From positions 496,001 to 560,000 of the forward strand of contig JAUKTV010000004.1 in the NCBI GenBank assembly GCA_030549205.1: 64,000 nucleotides of DNA, given 5' to 3'. A program made the translations under genes and the position numbers. The DNA is from Apiosordaria backusii. Lineage: Eukaryota > Ascomycota > Sordariomycetes > Sordariales > Lasiosphaeriaceae. The notes beneath the pieces were generated by a model. It was not told the origin of the DNA. It was given only the letters and a program-made list of their open reading frames with translations, and made no database searches. Below are positions 43,075-53,715 of the stretch, piece by piece (position 1 is the stretch's first letter; each line of letters opens with the position of its first letter).

Positions 43075-43983
43075 ATGGCCTCCGACAAGCCCGCTCACCG
43101 TTTCGACCCCAACTTCACCAAGAATGTCATTGAGGGCATGGGGCCCGCCACCACCCCCCGCAACCGCGAGGTTCTTGGTGCGCTGATCCGCCACATCCAC
43201 GACTTCGCCCGCGAGGTTGAGCTCACCGTTGACGAGTGGATGGAGGGTGTCAAGTTCGTCAACGCCCTTGGCGAGATCTACTACACCTCCAACAAGACCC
43301 GCAACGAGACCCACCGTATCTGCGATGTTCTCGGCCTTGAGTCCCTCGTTGACGAGATTGCCCACAAGATCATCTCTGAGGGCGAGCTCGACCCTACCTC
43401 TTCCTCCATTCTCGGCCCCTTCTGGTCCCCCAACGCACCCTTCCGTGAGCTCGGTGGTGAGATCTTCCAGGACGGCGTCCCCCCCAACGGCCGCGTCACC
43501 AAGATGCACGGTGTGATCCGCGACATCATCACCGGCAAGCCCATCCCCGGCGCCGTCTTCGACATCTGGCAAGCCAGCGCCAACGGCAAGTACGACTTCC
43601 AGGACCCTGATAACCAGACCCCCAACAACCTCCGTGGCAAGTTCCGCGCCAATGAGAAGGGCGAGTACTGGTTCTACTGCCTCCACCCCACCGCCTACTC
43701 CCTCCCCCGCGATGGCCCCTCGTGGCAGCTCCTCTCCCTCATGGACCGCCACCCCATGCGCCCTGCCCACATCCACATCATGGTCACCCACCCCGAGTAC
43801 CAGGGCTGCACCACCCAGCTCTACCCCAACGACGACCCCTGGGTCAAGTCCGACACCGTTTTCGCTGTCAAGGACGACCTTGTTGTCGACTTCCAGCCCA
43901 TCAGGGAGAAGGACCCCAAGGCCGTGCTCGAGCTCGAGTACAACGTCAACCTTGCTCCCAAGGGCTACAAGGGCAAGATCTAA
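43075..43983 (+). CDS. Intradiol ring-cleavage dioxygenase, likely protocatechuate 3,4-dioxygenase
   Basis: This non-haem Fe(III) enzyme cleaves the ring of a catechol-type substrate between the two hydroxyls. The 302-aa protein is encoded without introns. The N-terminal helical dimerisation domain (TKNVIEGMGPATTPRNREVL ... VELTVDEWMEGVKFVNALGE) precedes the catalytic domain. The iron ligands fit the family: Tyr in NGKYDFQ, Tyr in GEYWFYCLHPTAYSLP, and two His in HPMRPAHIHIMVTHPEY. GAVFDIWQASANGKYDFQ is a hallmark. Candidate substrates are catechol, hydroxyquinol and protocatechuate. The family alone does not decide this, but adjacency to CMLE favours protocatechuate. Codons are almost all C-ending, a sign of high expression. 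Confidence 0.92.
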   Translation: MASDKPAHRFDPNFTKNVIEGMGPATTPRNREVLGALIRHIHDFAREVELTVDEWMEGVKFVNALGEIYYTSNKTRNETHRICDVLGLESLVDEIAHKIISEGELDPTSSSILGPFWSPNAPFRELGGEIFQDGVPPNGRVTKMHGVIRDIITGKPIPGAVFDIWQASANGKYDFQDPDNQTPNNLRGKFRANEKGEYWFYCLHPTAYSLPRDGPSWQLLSLMDRHPMRPAHIHIMVTHPEYQGCTTQLYPNDDPWVKSDTVFAVKDDLVVDFQPIREKDPKAVLELEYNVNLAPKGYKGKI

Positions 43984-46004
43984 GTCACTAATCACCCCCT
44001 GTTGCTGATGAGATGATTATAAGATGAGATGAAAAATAATAAACCTTCACCTGTACATAGTTAATTTTTTTTTTACCACACATGTCACATTGTATAGTTA
44101 TACCCTGTATCTTGGGCGATGCCAGCCATGCTGATTGAGGCGAATGGCATAAAAAGGGAGGACATGCATTCGGGTTGTCTTTTTTTGGTTGGATAGCCTT
44201 CTTTTTTTGTCGGGAAATGAAAGAAATGAACAAACAACAAACAAACAAACAAACAAACATGTGCCTTGTTGCTGTGAATGATATGAATGTTTACTTGCAT
44301 ATTTCATCCCTTTTTGTTGGTCCCTCCTGCCTGCTCACTACCTACCTACTACATACCCACACACGACACCTGATCTTACCATGCAAGATCACTTGATTAC
44401 TTGTTGACTTGTTGGGTCCCCTGAGATGTCGCGCTTACCATTCTTGAAGGTTGACCTAATCGTTCGAGGCTAATCTGACCACTTATCAACACTTAAACCT
44501 GACCACTTTCTTACCTACTCTACCCTCCTCACCATTCTTTTTACCTACTCTACCCTCCTGACCGCTACCCTCATCCCTGACATCACCATTGCTCCCATTT
44601 CGCAATCACGAATGAATGAGATGACAGACGCCAATTGACCACTAGACTCTGTTCAAAATATCAACTCCCACCCACTCCACCCCACTTTTCCACTCAGTTG
44701 TTCATGTTCTCATTAGCGAGAAGATATGTTGACCTGATCGTCTTTTTTTCTGACGTCCTTGTGTGAAGGTCACTGCCGCAGGTCTGGATAGAAAGCAGTC
44801 AAGAAGTCTTTCTGCTTGCAAGCGAGTGTTCCTGAAGAAATAGTAAGCCTACCTAGGTAAGGTATCTAGGTTGTGGTCAGTTCTTCATGTTTGTAGGGTT
44901 GATAGTTGATAGGTCAATAGTGGTTAGGTTGAGAGACGTGAGGTTGAGAGAAGTCAGTGACGAAAGAGCTCGGCTTAGAGAGTGTAGTTTAAGATGGGTT
45001 TAATCGGGGGCTGTTAGATGTGGTCAGGTCAACAGTGGTCAGGTCAAGTACTACTGGTCACTTTAACAGTACCAGGTACCTATGCCAAGTAGCCGAGAAA
45101 AGGAAAAGAGATGAACAATGGAACGCAAAGCCCTGGCTCTTTACTGTTTATGTGTTTTACCTTTTCTGTAATAGGTCAGTTCTAGAGTTTGACATGGGCG
45201 TTGGAATCCCCCTTAACCAAATCTTTGGGCTGTCTCAACCCCTGGAATTAGTTACCAGGAGTTGATTCACTTTTTGTTTCGTCCTATGTCATGGCCTCGC
45301 CGTATCTGTCATCATGCATGATGGAGAAGAACAGAGACGAGTCTTCCAAATTTAATGTCAATATGAGTTCATTGCTGTTTTGGTTCTCTGGCTCGATGAA
45401 TGATGTGTTGTTGGACGTGGGGTAATCTCTCCTTCTTTTGCTGGAGGACACAAAACGGCTTCGTACAAAATAGATCTGTAAGGCAGTTAAGGTTCTGTTA
45501 GATTAAGAAGTTGGATCTGTGGTTTTCCTACCTTTATCGGTTCAAATGTTGGGCAAAAACCAAGCCTAATAAGCCGTTGCTGGTGTACAGGTTGCGTGAC
45601 TGGCAAGTTTCACCCCCGAGCCTAATCGCAGCCACATTCCTTAGTTAAAGGCCACAAGTAGAACATGGCGCGGCTGGTTGCGGAGGGTAAGCTTGGGGTG
45701 GCTTGCGGCTTCAGCCAGGTACTTAAGGCTGGTTGTTCTTTTGCCCGGGCTCTCCCACCTTAGTAGGATATGAATCATCCTACGTTGTGGTTCTCCCCGT
45801 CCTTTGATCTTATTATGAGGTCACGCATGTCAACGGGATTCCTTGAGCATAACAATGCTAGAGTTACACCGACACACAACCACAGCGCTGTTAAGCAGAC
45901 AGCAGTCGCGTAAACCATCTCGGACAGAACCCACTGAACTTCTGAACAAGACTGCTGTATAAACGCCTTGGTAACACAATATTTACAAACCCCCCCTGCC
46001 CCAT
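43984..46004. other. 2.0-kb convergent intergenic region with simple repeats
   Basis: This is gene-free DNA between the stops of the dioxygenase (+) and complex I subunit (-) genes. It has an (AAAC)n tract near 44231-44258, a 30-bp-spaced duplicate of TTACCTACTCTACCCTCCT (44511 and 44541), and many copies of a GACCT/AGGTC-rich motif, CCTGACCAC on the left (44495-44510) and GTGGTCAGG on the right (45019-45050). These look like remnants of an old inverted element or low-complexity sequence. No gene is supported. Confidence 0.45.
44511..44569. repeat. Direct repeat of 30 bp, two copies
   Basis: TTACCTACTCTACCCTCCT occurs at 44511-44529 and 44541-44559, followed by TCACC or TGACC. The repeat is imperfect outside this core. 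It is non-coding, with no known role. Confidence 0.6.
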
Positions 46005-46928
46005 CTATTTCTTCTCTTCTGTCTTCTCCTCCGGCTTTGGTGTTGGCAGCTTGAAGGTGTCGGGCGTCACATCCACACCAGCTCCAACCTGGTCCCATGC
46101 ACTGGAGCCTCCCTCAAAGTTACGGAACGCCTGTGTGAGCTCAAGGGGCTCGGTAACAATGCGCTTCTTCTCCTCGTCGTACCGAATCTCTGTGTAGCCG
46201 GTAAGGGGGAAATCCTTGCGCAGGGGGTGACCCTCGAAGCCGTAATCCGTCATGATGCGGCGCAGATCGGGGTGGTTGACAAAGAACACACCAAACAGGT
46301 CGTACACCTCGCGCTCATACCAGTTGGCGCCATCGTAGAGGGGAGTAAGACTGGGGACGGGAGAGGCCTCGTCGGCATAGGTCTTGACACGGATACGGGA
46401 GTTGTGGCGGATGCTGAGGAGGTTGTAGACGATCTCGAACCGTTGGTCGCGGGTGGGGAAGTCGACGGCGGTGATGTCGCTGACCATGGTGAACTCGGCA
46501 GAGGTGTTGTCTGTCGGGGGGTCAGGTTAGAGAGGCGCATCCACGCTGATAAGCACACAGAGCTGTTACTTACACTTGAGGAAGCTGAAGACAGGGATGA
46601 CGCCAGAGGGGCAGATGTAGATGGTCAACTCATCCTTCCATACGGAGAACTGCTGGATGTATTTGGGAAGGCAGCCCATAAGCCAGGCGCCATACTTGTG
46701 CATAGCATCAGCCTTGGCCTGGTATTTGTCGGCAGGGTTGACGGGGGTGGCCTTGAGGATACCGATCGGCTCGCGGGGAAGTTCGCGGGGGTTCGGGGCG
46801 TCCTTGGGAACGGCGACATTGTTGCGGGCAGTGGTCGCAAAACACCGCACCATGGACGAAGCAATGGGGGAGGAGGTTGGCCGGAAAGCCGAGGCCAAAG
46901 CCCTGCTTCTGCAGAGCTTGCTGGCCAT
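46005..46928 (-). CDS. NADH:ubiquinone oxidoreductase 30.4 kDa subunit (NDUFS3 type)
   Basis: This is a core subunit of the peripheral arm of mitochondrial complex I, homologous to NDUFS3 and bacterial NuoC. Exons 46928-46574 and 46510-46005 join across a GTAAGT..CAG intron to give 286 aa. The presequence at residues 1-35 or so (MASKLCRSRALASAFRPTSS ... CFATTARN) is mitochondrial. The conserved core includes YNTSAEFTMVSDITAVDFPT, NLLSIRHNSRIRVKTYAD, the family signature YEREVYDLFGVFFVNHPDLR and TDYGFEGHPLRKDFPLTGY. The C-terminus is Lys/Glu-rich. It agrees with the known Neurospora protein, which has a similar length. It is divergent from NOT4. Confidence 0.97.
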
Positions 46929-47669
46929 GGTTGGAGTTGGGGGGCTGAAGCCAATTGATTGGGAATCAACCAGTGCCCTCAATCGGATATGGTGCTTGAC
47001 AGGTCGATTTGCAATTGACGTCGAAAGCTTGGAGCTCAATCCTGGTGCTCAGATCACATGATGGAGCACGTGCTACTGACAGCAGACACGACAAAGTGTT
47101 TGGGACGAGTATTCTCCACTACGAAAACTGCAAGTTATAAGGTGGCTTTTGATTTAATTCTGAGCTAACCTGATCAAACTCTCTCGAGCCAACACCGAAT
47201 CAAAAGACACCAGATATTTCAAGGTCTGACGGTGACAATACTTGTTGTAGTCTTGTCGCCCTTCAGCGGATCACTTGAGAGCGCGACACGTGCCAACGGC
47301 ACTAACCGAAAACAGCTTAGTGACTCCTGGGGGGCTTTTGGCAGGAAAGGCTCTTCGCCGCTGGACAATCGTCTCTTGTTCTTTCCATTCACCTCCATCA
47401 CCGAGTTGGTCCAGCATAAATCAGTAAATACAGCAGAAGGCACAGCAGCCCTCTTGTACCTCGTACCGGCGTTTTTCTCGACTTTTCACCCGACTTTCGT
47501 AATCTCGCAATACCCAGTGCCCTTCCAGCAACCTTCTAATTCGACTTGACCGTTTTACATACCCAAGCCCACACCACTTCGCCGATTTCCATCTTGCCAC
47601 GCGAAGGCACCGCACCCCGAACATCAGACTAAATATCACGGCGACAATACCGCTACCAAATCATTCACA
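46929..47669. promoter_or_regulatory. Divergent complex I subunit / NOT4 promoter region
   Basis: A 741-bp divergent promoter region between two housekeeping genes. A CT/CA-rich leader precedes the NOT4 ATG at 47670. There is no gene of its own and no distinctive motif that I can support. Confidence 0.4.
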
Positions 47670-50600
47670 ATGACGCACCAAGACACATTCATTGACGATG
47701 ATGAGGATACTTGGTATGTGGCTTCCTTCCTTAGGGGGCATCCTGAACCCACCGCTACCATCCGCGACTCGGCGCACCCCTCTTCCCATATCTCCGGCAG
47801 AACTTTATGCTGACCATGATACCAGCCCCCTCTGCATCGAAGAGTTCGATCTCTCAGACCGAAACTTCCGCCCATGCCCCTGTGGATATCAGGTATGCTC
47901 CCGCCCATTGCCCTGCGCGATTTGCTCATCAAAATCACTGACCACCTACCCGCTATAGATATGTCAGTTCTGTTTTAACAACATCAGGAATAACATGAAT
48001 GGGCTGTGTCCTGCGTGCCGCCGCCCGTACAATGAAGCCACGATAGAATACAAAGTCGTGACGCCTGAGGAGTAAGTGGGGTTCAAGGACGATCACTAGT
48101 TTCGTAAACTGACAACAGTCCAGATACGCAGCATTCCGGGCCAATGTAGCAAAGAGTCAAAAGAAGCGTGCGGCTGAGCAACGGCAAAAGGAAGCCCAGA
48201 AAAGGGAGGCCGAAAATCACAGCCGCAAGAACCTTGTCGGCGTCCGAGTTGTCCAAAAGAATCTGGTTTATGTGACCGGATTACAGCCGACGGTTCGCGA
48301 AGACGAGTTACTCAAGACGCTTCGAAAGCCCGAATTCTTCGGCCAATATGGCAACATCCAGAAAATTTCGATCAGCAATCGACGTGGCACCGACGGCCAC
48401 AACCAGTCCCTCGGCGTTTACGTCACATTCGAGAAACAGGAGGATGCTACCAAGTGCATTCAGGCAGTTAATGGCTCCATGAATGGCGATAGGGTGCTCC
48501 GAGCGCAACTAGGGACGACCAAATATTGCTCTGCCTGGTTGCGGCATGAGACGTGTACCAATCGTCAATGCATGTTCCTGCATGAGCTGGCTGAAGAGGA
48601 GGACAGCTACACACGGCAGGATTTGTCGTCAATCAATGGCATTAATGCCCAGAAACCAATCCACGCCGCTGGGTCTTCCCGCTCAGCTTCGAGACAGCAA
48701 AGCCATCCTTCGCCTGCACCGGCAGCCGCCCAGCCAATGATTCGCAGTTCTAGCAAAGATGGATCAGACCACGGCGACGGCCCGGCCCTGCCTGCCACGG
48801 CAAATTGGGCTCGTAATCCGCAAGTCCGTAGCAGACGGGGTAGCCATGCCACTAGTGGTGCTGCACCAAGCCCTGCCATCTCGAACTCACTGCCCGTCAC
48901 AACCGAGTCTGCCGTGGAAGATGAGACTCCTGCCGACGTACCAGCTTCAGCCCCAGGGCCTTCCACGGCGGCACCTGCATCCGCACCAGCACCTCCCCCG
49001 GCGCCGACTCCGACTCCCGTGGCGGCAGCGCCGGCTACGCGGACTAAGTCGGCCAAGACTCCTGCCGAAAGAGCTAAGCGTACCACTCAGGATACTCTGA
49101 AATCTTTGCTCAAATCTCTTGAAGGCTGCTCGCTGGCCTGGCCTAAACTTGGCGGTGAACAGGATGATAACTCCAAGTTTCCTCCTCTTTTTGACCCGCG
49201 TGGCGGGGAGCGTCGCAGGGCGATGAGGGAGTCCGAAGAAGCGAGCACTACTGGTGACCAGCTTACCGCAAGCGTTCGTGAGCCCTCTGAGGGCGAGCCT
49301 GAAAGCAGCGGTAGTCTCGCGCTAGGTGGTGAACCAGAGGATCGTGATCATACCCGTGACACTCATGGATTCGACCCTCGGCGGACCGCTCAGCCACCCA
49401 TTCAAAGAGGCAGCGGGGATGGATTTTTTGGTCAAGCTGTGGGTTCTGGTCTGAGCCAATCGACAACGAACCTCGGATCCATTGGAACAGCCAGTCGGAC
49501 AATGACGCCTCAACAGCAAACCTTCATGCGCCCGCCAGGTGGCTTTGTTGAGCACTTGTCTGCCCAGACCAACAACCTCTTCCAAGGCCAGGGCCACAAC
49601 CGCCAGGGTTCGCGCTTCAGCTTTGCCAATGACAACAGAGATGCTACGTCATCCACGTCGGTGAAGCTTACGGGCAACCCCCGCATCATGGCTCAGCAGT
49701 CGTCCATGATGCCTTCATCCTTCCATAACCAGGCTGGCAACCAGTATTATGGCTCCTCTATGCCACCGCCGCCTCCTGGCCTCAAGTCTACAGGCACACC
49801 CCCCGGCATGTTTGGGCAGCACGGATTTGGCTTGGCGGCGTTTAGCGGTGCGTCAAAGGACAACGATCTTATGCAACAACTTATCAACCGCAGTAGGGGC
49901 GCAGGTGCCCAAGCTCATGATTCCGGTAAGCGTGAGTACATGTTCTCTTTCAACCCTAACCAGTACCCACCTTCCAACTCCTCGACCCCAGCTCCTGCCT
50001 CGAACCACCTCGGTTCGCTCTTTGCCTCGCAGCCTGGAGCATTCCAAGACATGGGTTCAAAGCAGAAGAAGAAGGGGAAGAAGCACAGAAACGCTAACAC
50101 TTCCTCCTCTGGGGGGAGTGGCATAGTTGATCTTGCAGACCCGAGCATACTTCAGGCGAGAATGCAGTCGCACCAGCAGAGTCTGCAACAGCAGCAGCAA
50201 AATCTGCAGCAACAGAGCAATGGCGGACTCGGGCCGGGTGTGTTCGGCGGTCAGTCGCAAGGTGGGTACAGCAACCAGGGCATGATGTACAACCAGGCAT
50301 ATCGGCCCTGGTGATGACGCCGATTCCGGAAGTACCGGCCGCTTTTTTCCCCACGGACAGTTTGACATTGGCTTTTGCATTGCATTACACACATCACCAT
50401 CATTCGGAAGGAAGGAGGAACACAAGCGTTTTGCTTTTTAATGTCACTATATATCACGACGGCGTTGGCTGGGTGGTTCAGCCAGAGGGTCTTGTTCTTG
50501 CTATTTATGAGGAGCGGGGGTTACATCTTGATTCTGGAGCATCGCAGGCATCGGTTCCACGAGGGGGACCGGCCTAGCACTGGCGTCATTTGCAATTTGT

Positions 50601-53600
50601 TGGTGGAATAATTGCCCCAAGGAGGGGGCGGTCATGGAAAGACAAGAAACAACACCAGACTTTTTGTGGTCACGTCAGGCAAGCTCTCATCGTCTTCCTT
50701 TGGGGTTCTCCTTCATGTACGTTAACTTGGGCCCCAGGTTCTAAGCACAGCTGGGGCTGAGGTGGCATCGGTGGATAAAATAAACCGTTTTTTCTCGCAC
50801 CATTCCGATAGAACTATACCACGCGGAAGACGATGATGGTAGTCTCGATGTGACTTAATTCTCCTGTATATAATGGCGCTGCTTGCTTGTGTTCCTCCTT
50901 CCTCCATCCCTTTCCCCGCAGACCCAGCGGTCTCTCTCTCCTGAATCTCTCTTTCGTTCGTTGTTTAATTCTGCACTTCAAGCTTGTTTTGGAATATTGA
51001 AGCTAACTTGGCTTTTTAGAGGACGACTTGCTCTCACTCGAGGAATTTAGGCCAAGCATCGATGCTCTTGTCGCAGATGAGCCGATTGATGTCAACATTC
51101 GACACCCTCCAGGGGGATTTGAGATTTTTGGGAGGACCAGAACACCTTCGGCGCCACCTGGGCTTCCCATCCCCAGCGTCCAGCATTCACCTGCCATTTC
51201 GCATGCCTCGCTGCATACAATGAACTTTGGTCGGCAGACCCCTTCAGTGGCGTCGCCGAAGGTTTCCTCTAAGGCTGCCACATCAGCCGCCCCGAGTCCA
51301 CTGATAAGCAAGAGAACCATCACTCCATCGGCCTCGGAAGCGAAAAACATCATCAAGGCATTGGCCGCCGAGAGCGGTCTGTCGAAGGAGATTGCCAAAT
51401 CCAAGACGCCGAAGATAGTTGCTTTGCAAGACGAAGACTTCCCAGCTCTGAATTCACCGAAAGCGTCGGCTGTGGCAACGCCTGTGGCGACGCCAAAGCC
51501 AACACCAAGCAAGGCAAGCTCCAGCAAGAAGGCCCTGGGCGAGAGTGCGCCTGAAAAGACCAGCAAGAAGAGCAAGAAGGAAGAGAAGAAGGAGAAGAAG
51601 GAAAGAGAGAAGGCGGAAAGAGCTGAAAGAGAGAAGGCTGAAAAGGCTGAAAAGGAGAAGCAAAAGGCGGAAGAGAAAGAGAAGGAGAAAGAAAAGGCCA
51701 CTGCCTCTGCTGCTGCGAAACCTGCGCCTGTCAAGGTGGTGGAACAGCCTTCCAGTGCTGTCCCGTCCAAGGCTGCCGAGAAGCCAGTTGCTACGGCTTC
51801 GGACAAAAAGAACGACAAGCGACCTGTACCTGGCATCCTGAATATTGCGGCTGCCACAAAGGTCTCGCAAATCCGGAGCTTGGAAGCGCCATCGGCATCG
51901 ACAAAGTCGGCAGCCACAGAAAAGGACTCGGCGTTCCCAGCGTTGCCCACTCCGACGCCTGTTTCCGTCTCGTCACCACTTTCACGTGCGGCGCCTAAAA
52001 CGCTTAGACTGGTAGCCACTCCCAAGACAGAAACGCCGTCGACGCCTATTATGGGTGGCGGTCCGGCTCTCCCCGCGCCTTCCGCTCGGTCGTCTGCCGC
52101 GGCTTCTGCCCATCGGCCCGAGACACCTGCCAGCGAACCGATCTCCGATAGCGCCTCCATCATCTCGGCCTCGATCTCAGCCTCGCGGACCAATTCGCCT
52201 CCTCCGTCTTCCAAGATCGGCTCCGCGCCGGTCCGCACGACTACCAAGAGTCAGCAGCGTAAGCAGCGCAAAGAGCTTACAAAGAAGGAATCGGCCGTTC
52301 TTGCTGCGCAGCCCATCAAGGCCGAACCCGAGGTCGAGATTGGCCCTATTATTGGCCGCAAAAAGAAGCAAAAGAAGGAGAAGGAGAAGCCAGCCGCCAT
52401 CCAGTCGTCAGCAACTACCTCGAAGACCTCGGAACCACCAGCTGCGACACCACCTGCTTCTAAGGAGACCAAAGAGGCTAAAGAAGTGAAGGAAGTGAAG
52501 GAGGAATCCTCCACCTACCGCTCCACAGCCAACGAAACAACCACCCTAACCGGCGAGCCAACCACCAAGAATCGGTATGATTCTCACGGCCTCCATGGTC
52601 TCCACACGAAAAACTGCAGATTTGTCGCTGCTGCTGTCGCCGCCCTCGGCAACGGTCCCTTGCCTCATGAAGTCCTCCAAAACCTCCACGACTCCGGTTT
52701 GGTGCCTGAAAATCTTGAAAAGCTCGCCTTCTTGCAACCTACCACCATCCCGCTGGACCGTTGGAAAAACGACATCAACGCCGCCGGGCTATGGGAGCTA
52801 GCAGCGAAGAACACCATGACGCCCACCAAAAACATGGTCACGGAAGAAGACCAGGCCATTCTTCTGTCTGGCAAACCCGTCAGGAAAGTCGTTGACGGGG
52901 TGAGGATTCTCATCACGCCCAACGGGGACTGCGTGAGGAACCTTACCGCGGACGAGGAAGAAAGGTTTTTGGAGCTGCAGAGTGAGATTGCCGAGGAGAG
53001 CGCCTCCCCAGCGTCGTTTGTGTCTGCGAGACACGAGACGGGAAGCGGGTTTAGCCTGGTCAAAGGGAGGGCAGTGCCTAACGGGCCGCCGAGTTATTTC
53101 CCCCAGGGTAAAGGCGCGTTCCCTAGTGATCCTGTGAACAAGATTCAGAGGGAGGAGGCGATTTACTACATCAATCAGTATGTCCTGCCGAGGCTGAATT
53201 TGAATTCGAGGGATATGAGCTTTCCGAAGGCGATTAGCAATTGGACTGGGAGTGGGGCAGCTCAAACAGGAGGGAATACTGCCGGGCAGGCTGCTGCTGC
53301 ACAGAATGCGGCGGCGGCGGCGAATCTGGGGGCGATGGCGCCGTGGTTGTATGGTGCTGGTGGACCGGGTGGTGGACATGGGCATGATGTTGTTGATGCT
53401 GTTGCGCCTGAGCTGAGTTATCCGGGTCCGGTGGGGGCTTTTGCGGATGGGGGATCAGGGGCTGGTGGGTTTGCGAGTTATTTGGAGGGGGGTGTTGAGG
53501 GGGAGCTTCAGGGACAGACAAAGTCGGCAACGGGTGCTGGGGCGGGAGCTGCGGGGCCGTTTGGAAATGTACCGCTTATGAGCTTGGAGGATGCGGAGCA

Positions 53601-53715
53601 GGCGCTGTCGGCGGCGAGGAAGGAGGCGGAGAAGTTGGAGAGGAGCTTTGTGAGCTTGGTGAAGAAGAATCGGAAGTTGTTGTTGAGTTCTAGTGGGGTT
53701 GGGGCGCACCATTGA
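47670..53715 (+). CDS. NOT4: CCR4-NOT complex E3 ubiquitin ligase subunit NOT4
   Basis: NOT4 is the RING ubiquitin ligase of the CCR4-NOT mRNA decay and transcription complex. The exons are 47670-47713, 47826-47892, 47959-48071, 48124-50261 and 51020-53715, giving 1685 aa. The N-terminal C4C4 RING (CPLCIEEFD, CPCGYQICQFC, GLCPACRRPYNE) is followed by a coiled linker, an RRM (VYVTGLQPTVREDELLK) and a CCCH finger (CSAWLRHETC, then C..C..H). The remainder is disordered. The last splice, G|GTGGGT to TAG at 51019 after a GCTAAC branch site, is in phase. It gives a C-terminus with EDDLLSLEEFRPSIDALV, a Lys/Glu-rich tract and the conserved block PVRKVVDGVRILITPNGDCV. Without that splice, translation stops at 50314 (804 aa). 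I infer the long form because the downstream exon starts at a splice acceptor without an ATG, but the two could be separate genes. Confidence 0.85.
50315..51019 (+). other. Long NOT4 intron or alternative 3' end
   Basis: This is the bulk of a predicted 758-nt intron (50262-51019). It is unusually long for this genome, where most introns are under 140 nt. Upstream of the acceptor lie CT-rich tracts at 50915-50955 and a branch site GCTAAC at 51002-51007. The stop TGA at 50312-50314 lies within it, so retention or use of a poly(A) site here would yield a shorter NOT4. It could alternatively be a gap between two genes. Confidence 0.5.

Noticed and set aside
43021..43995. 324-codon minus-strand frame opposite the dioxygenase
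   Set aside because: It is the mirror of a C-ending codon-biased gene; Val/Gly/Leu-rich with no homology. The dioxygenase on the plus strand has catalytic motifs.
51003..52247. 414-codon minus-strand frame opposite the NOT4 C-terminal exon
   Set aside because: Its composition (Phe/Ser/Ala runs) is the complement of the Lys/Glu-rich tract on the plus strand, where conserved coding blocks are seen.
51028..53715. The frame after 51 kb as an independent gene
   Set aside because: It starts at a splice acceptor, its first in-frame ATG comes only near 51220 after conserved-looking codons, and it carries a NOT4-type C-terminal block. It is kept as part of NOT4, with doubt stated there.
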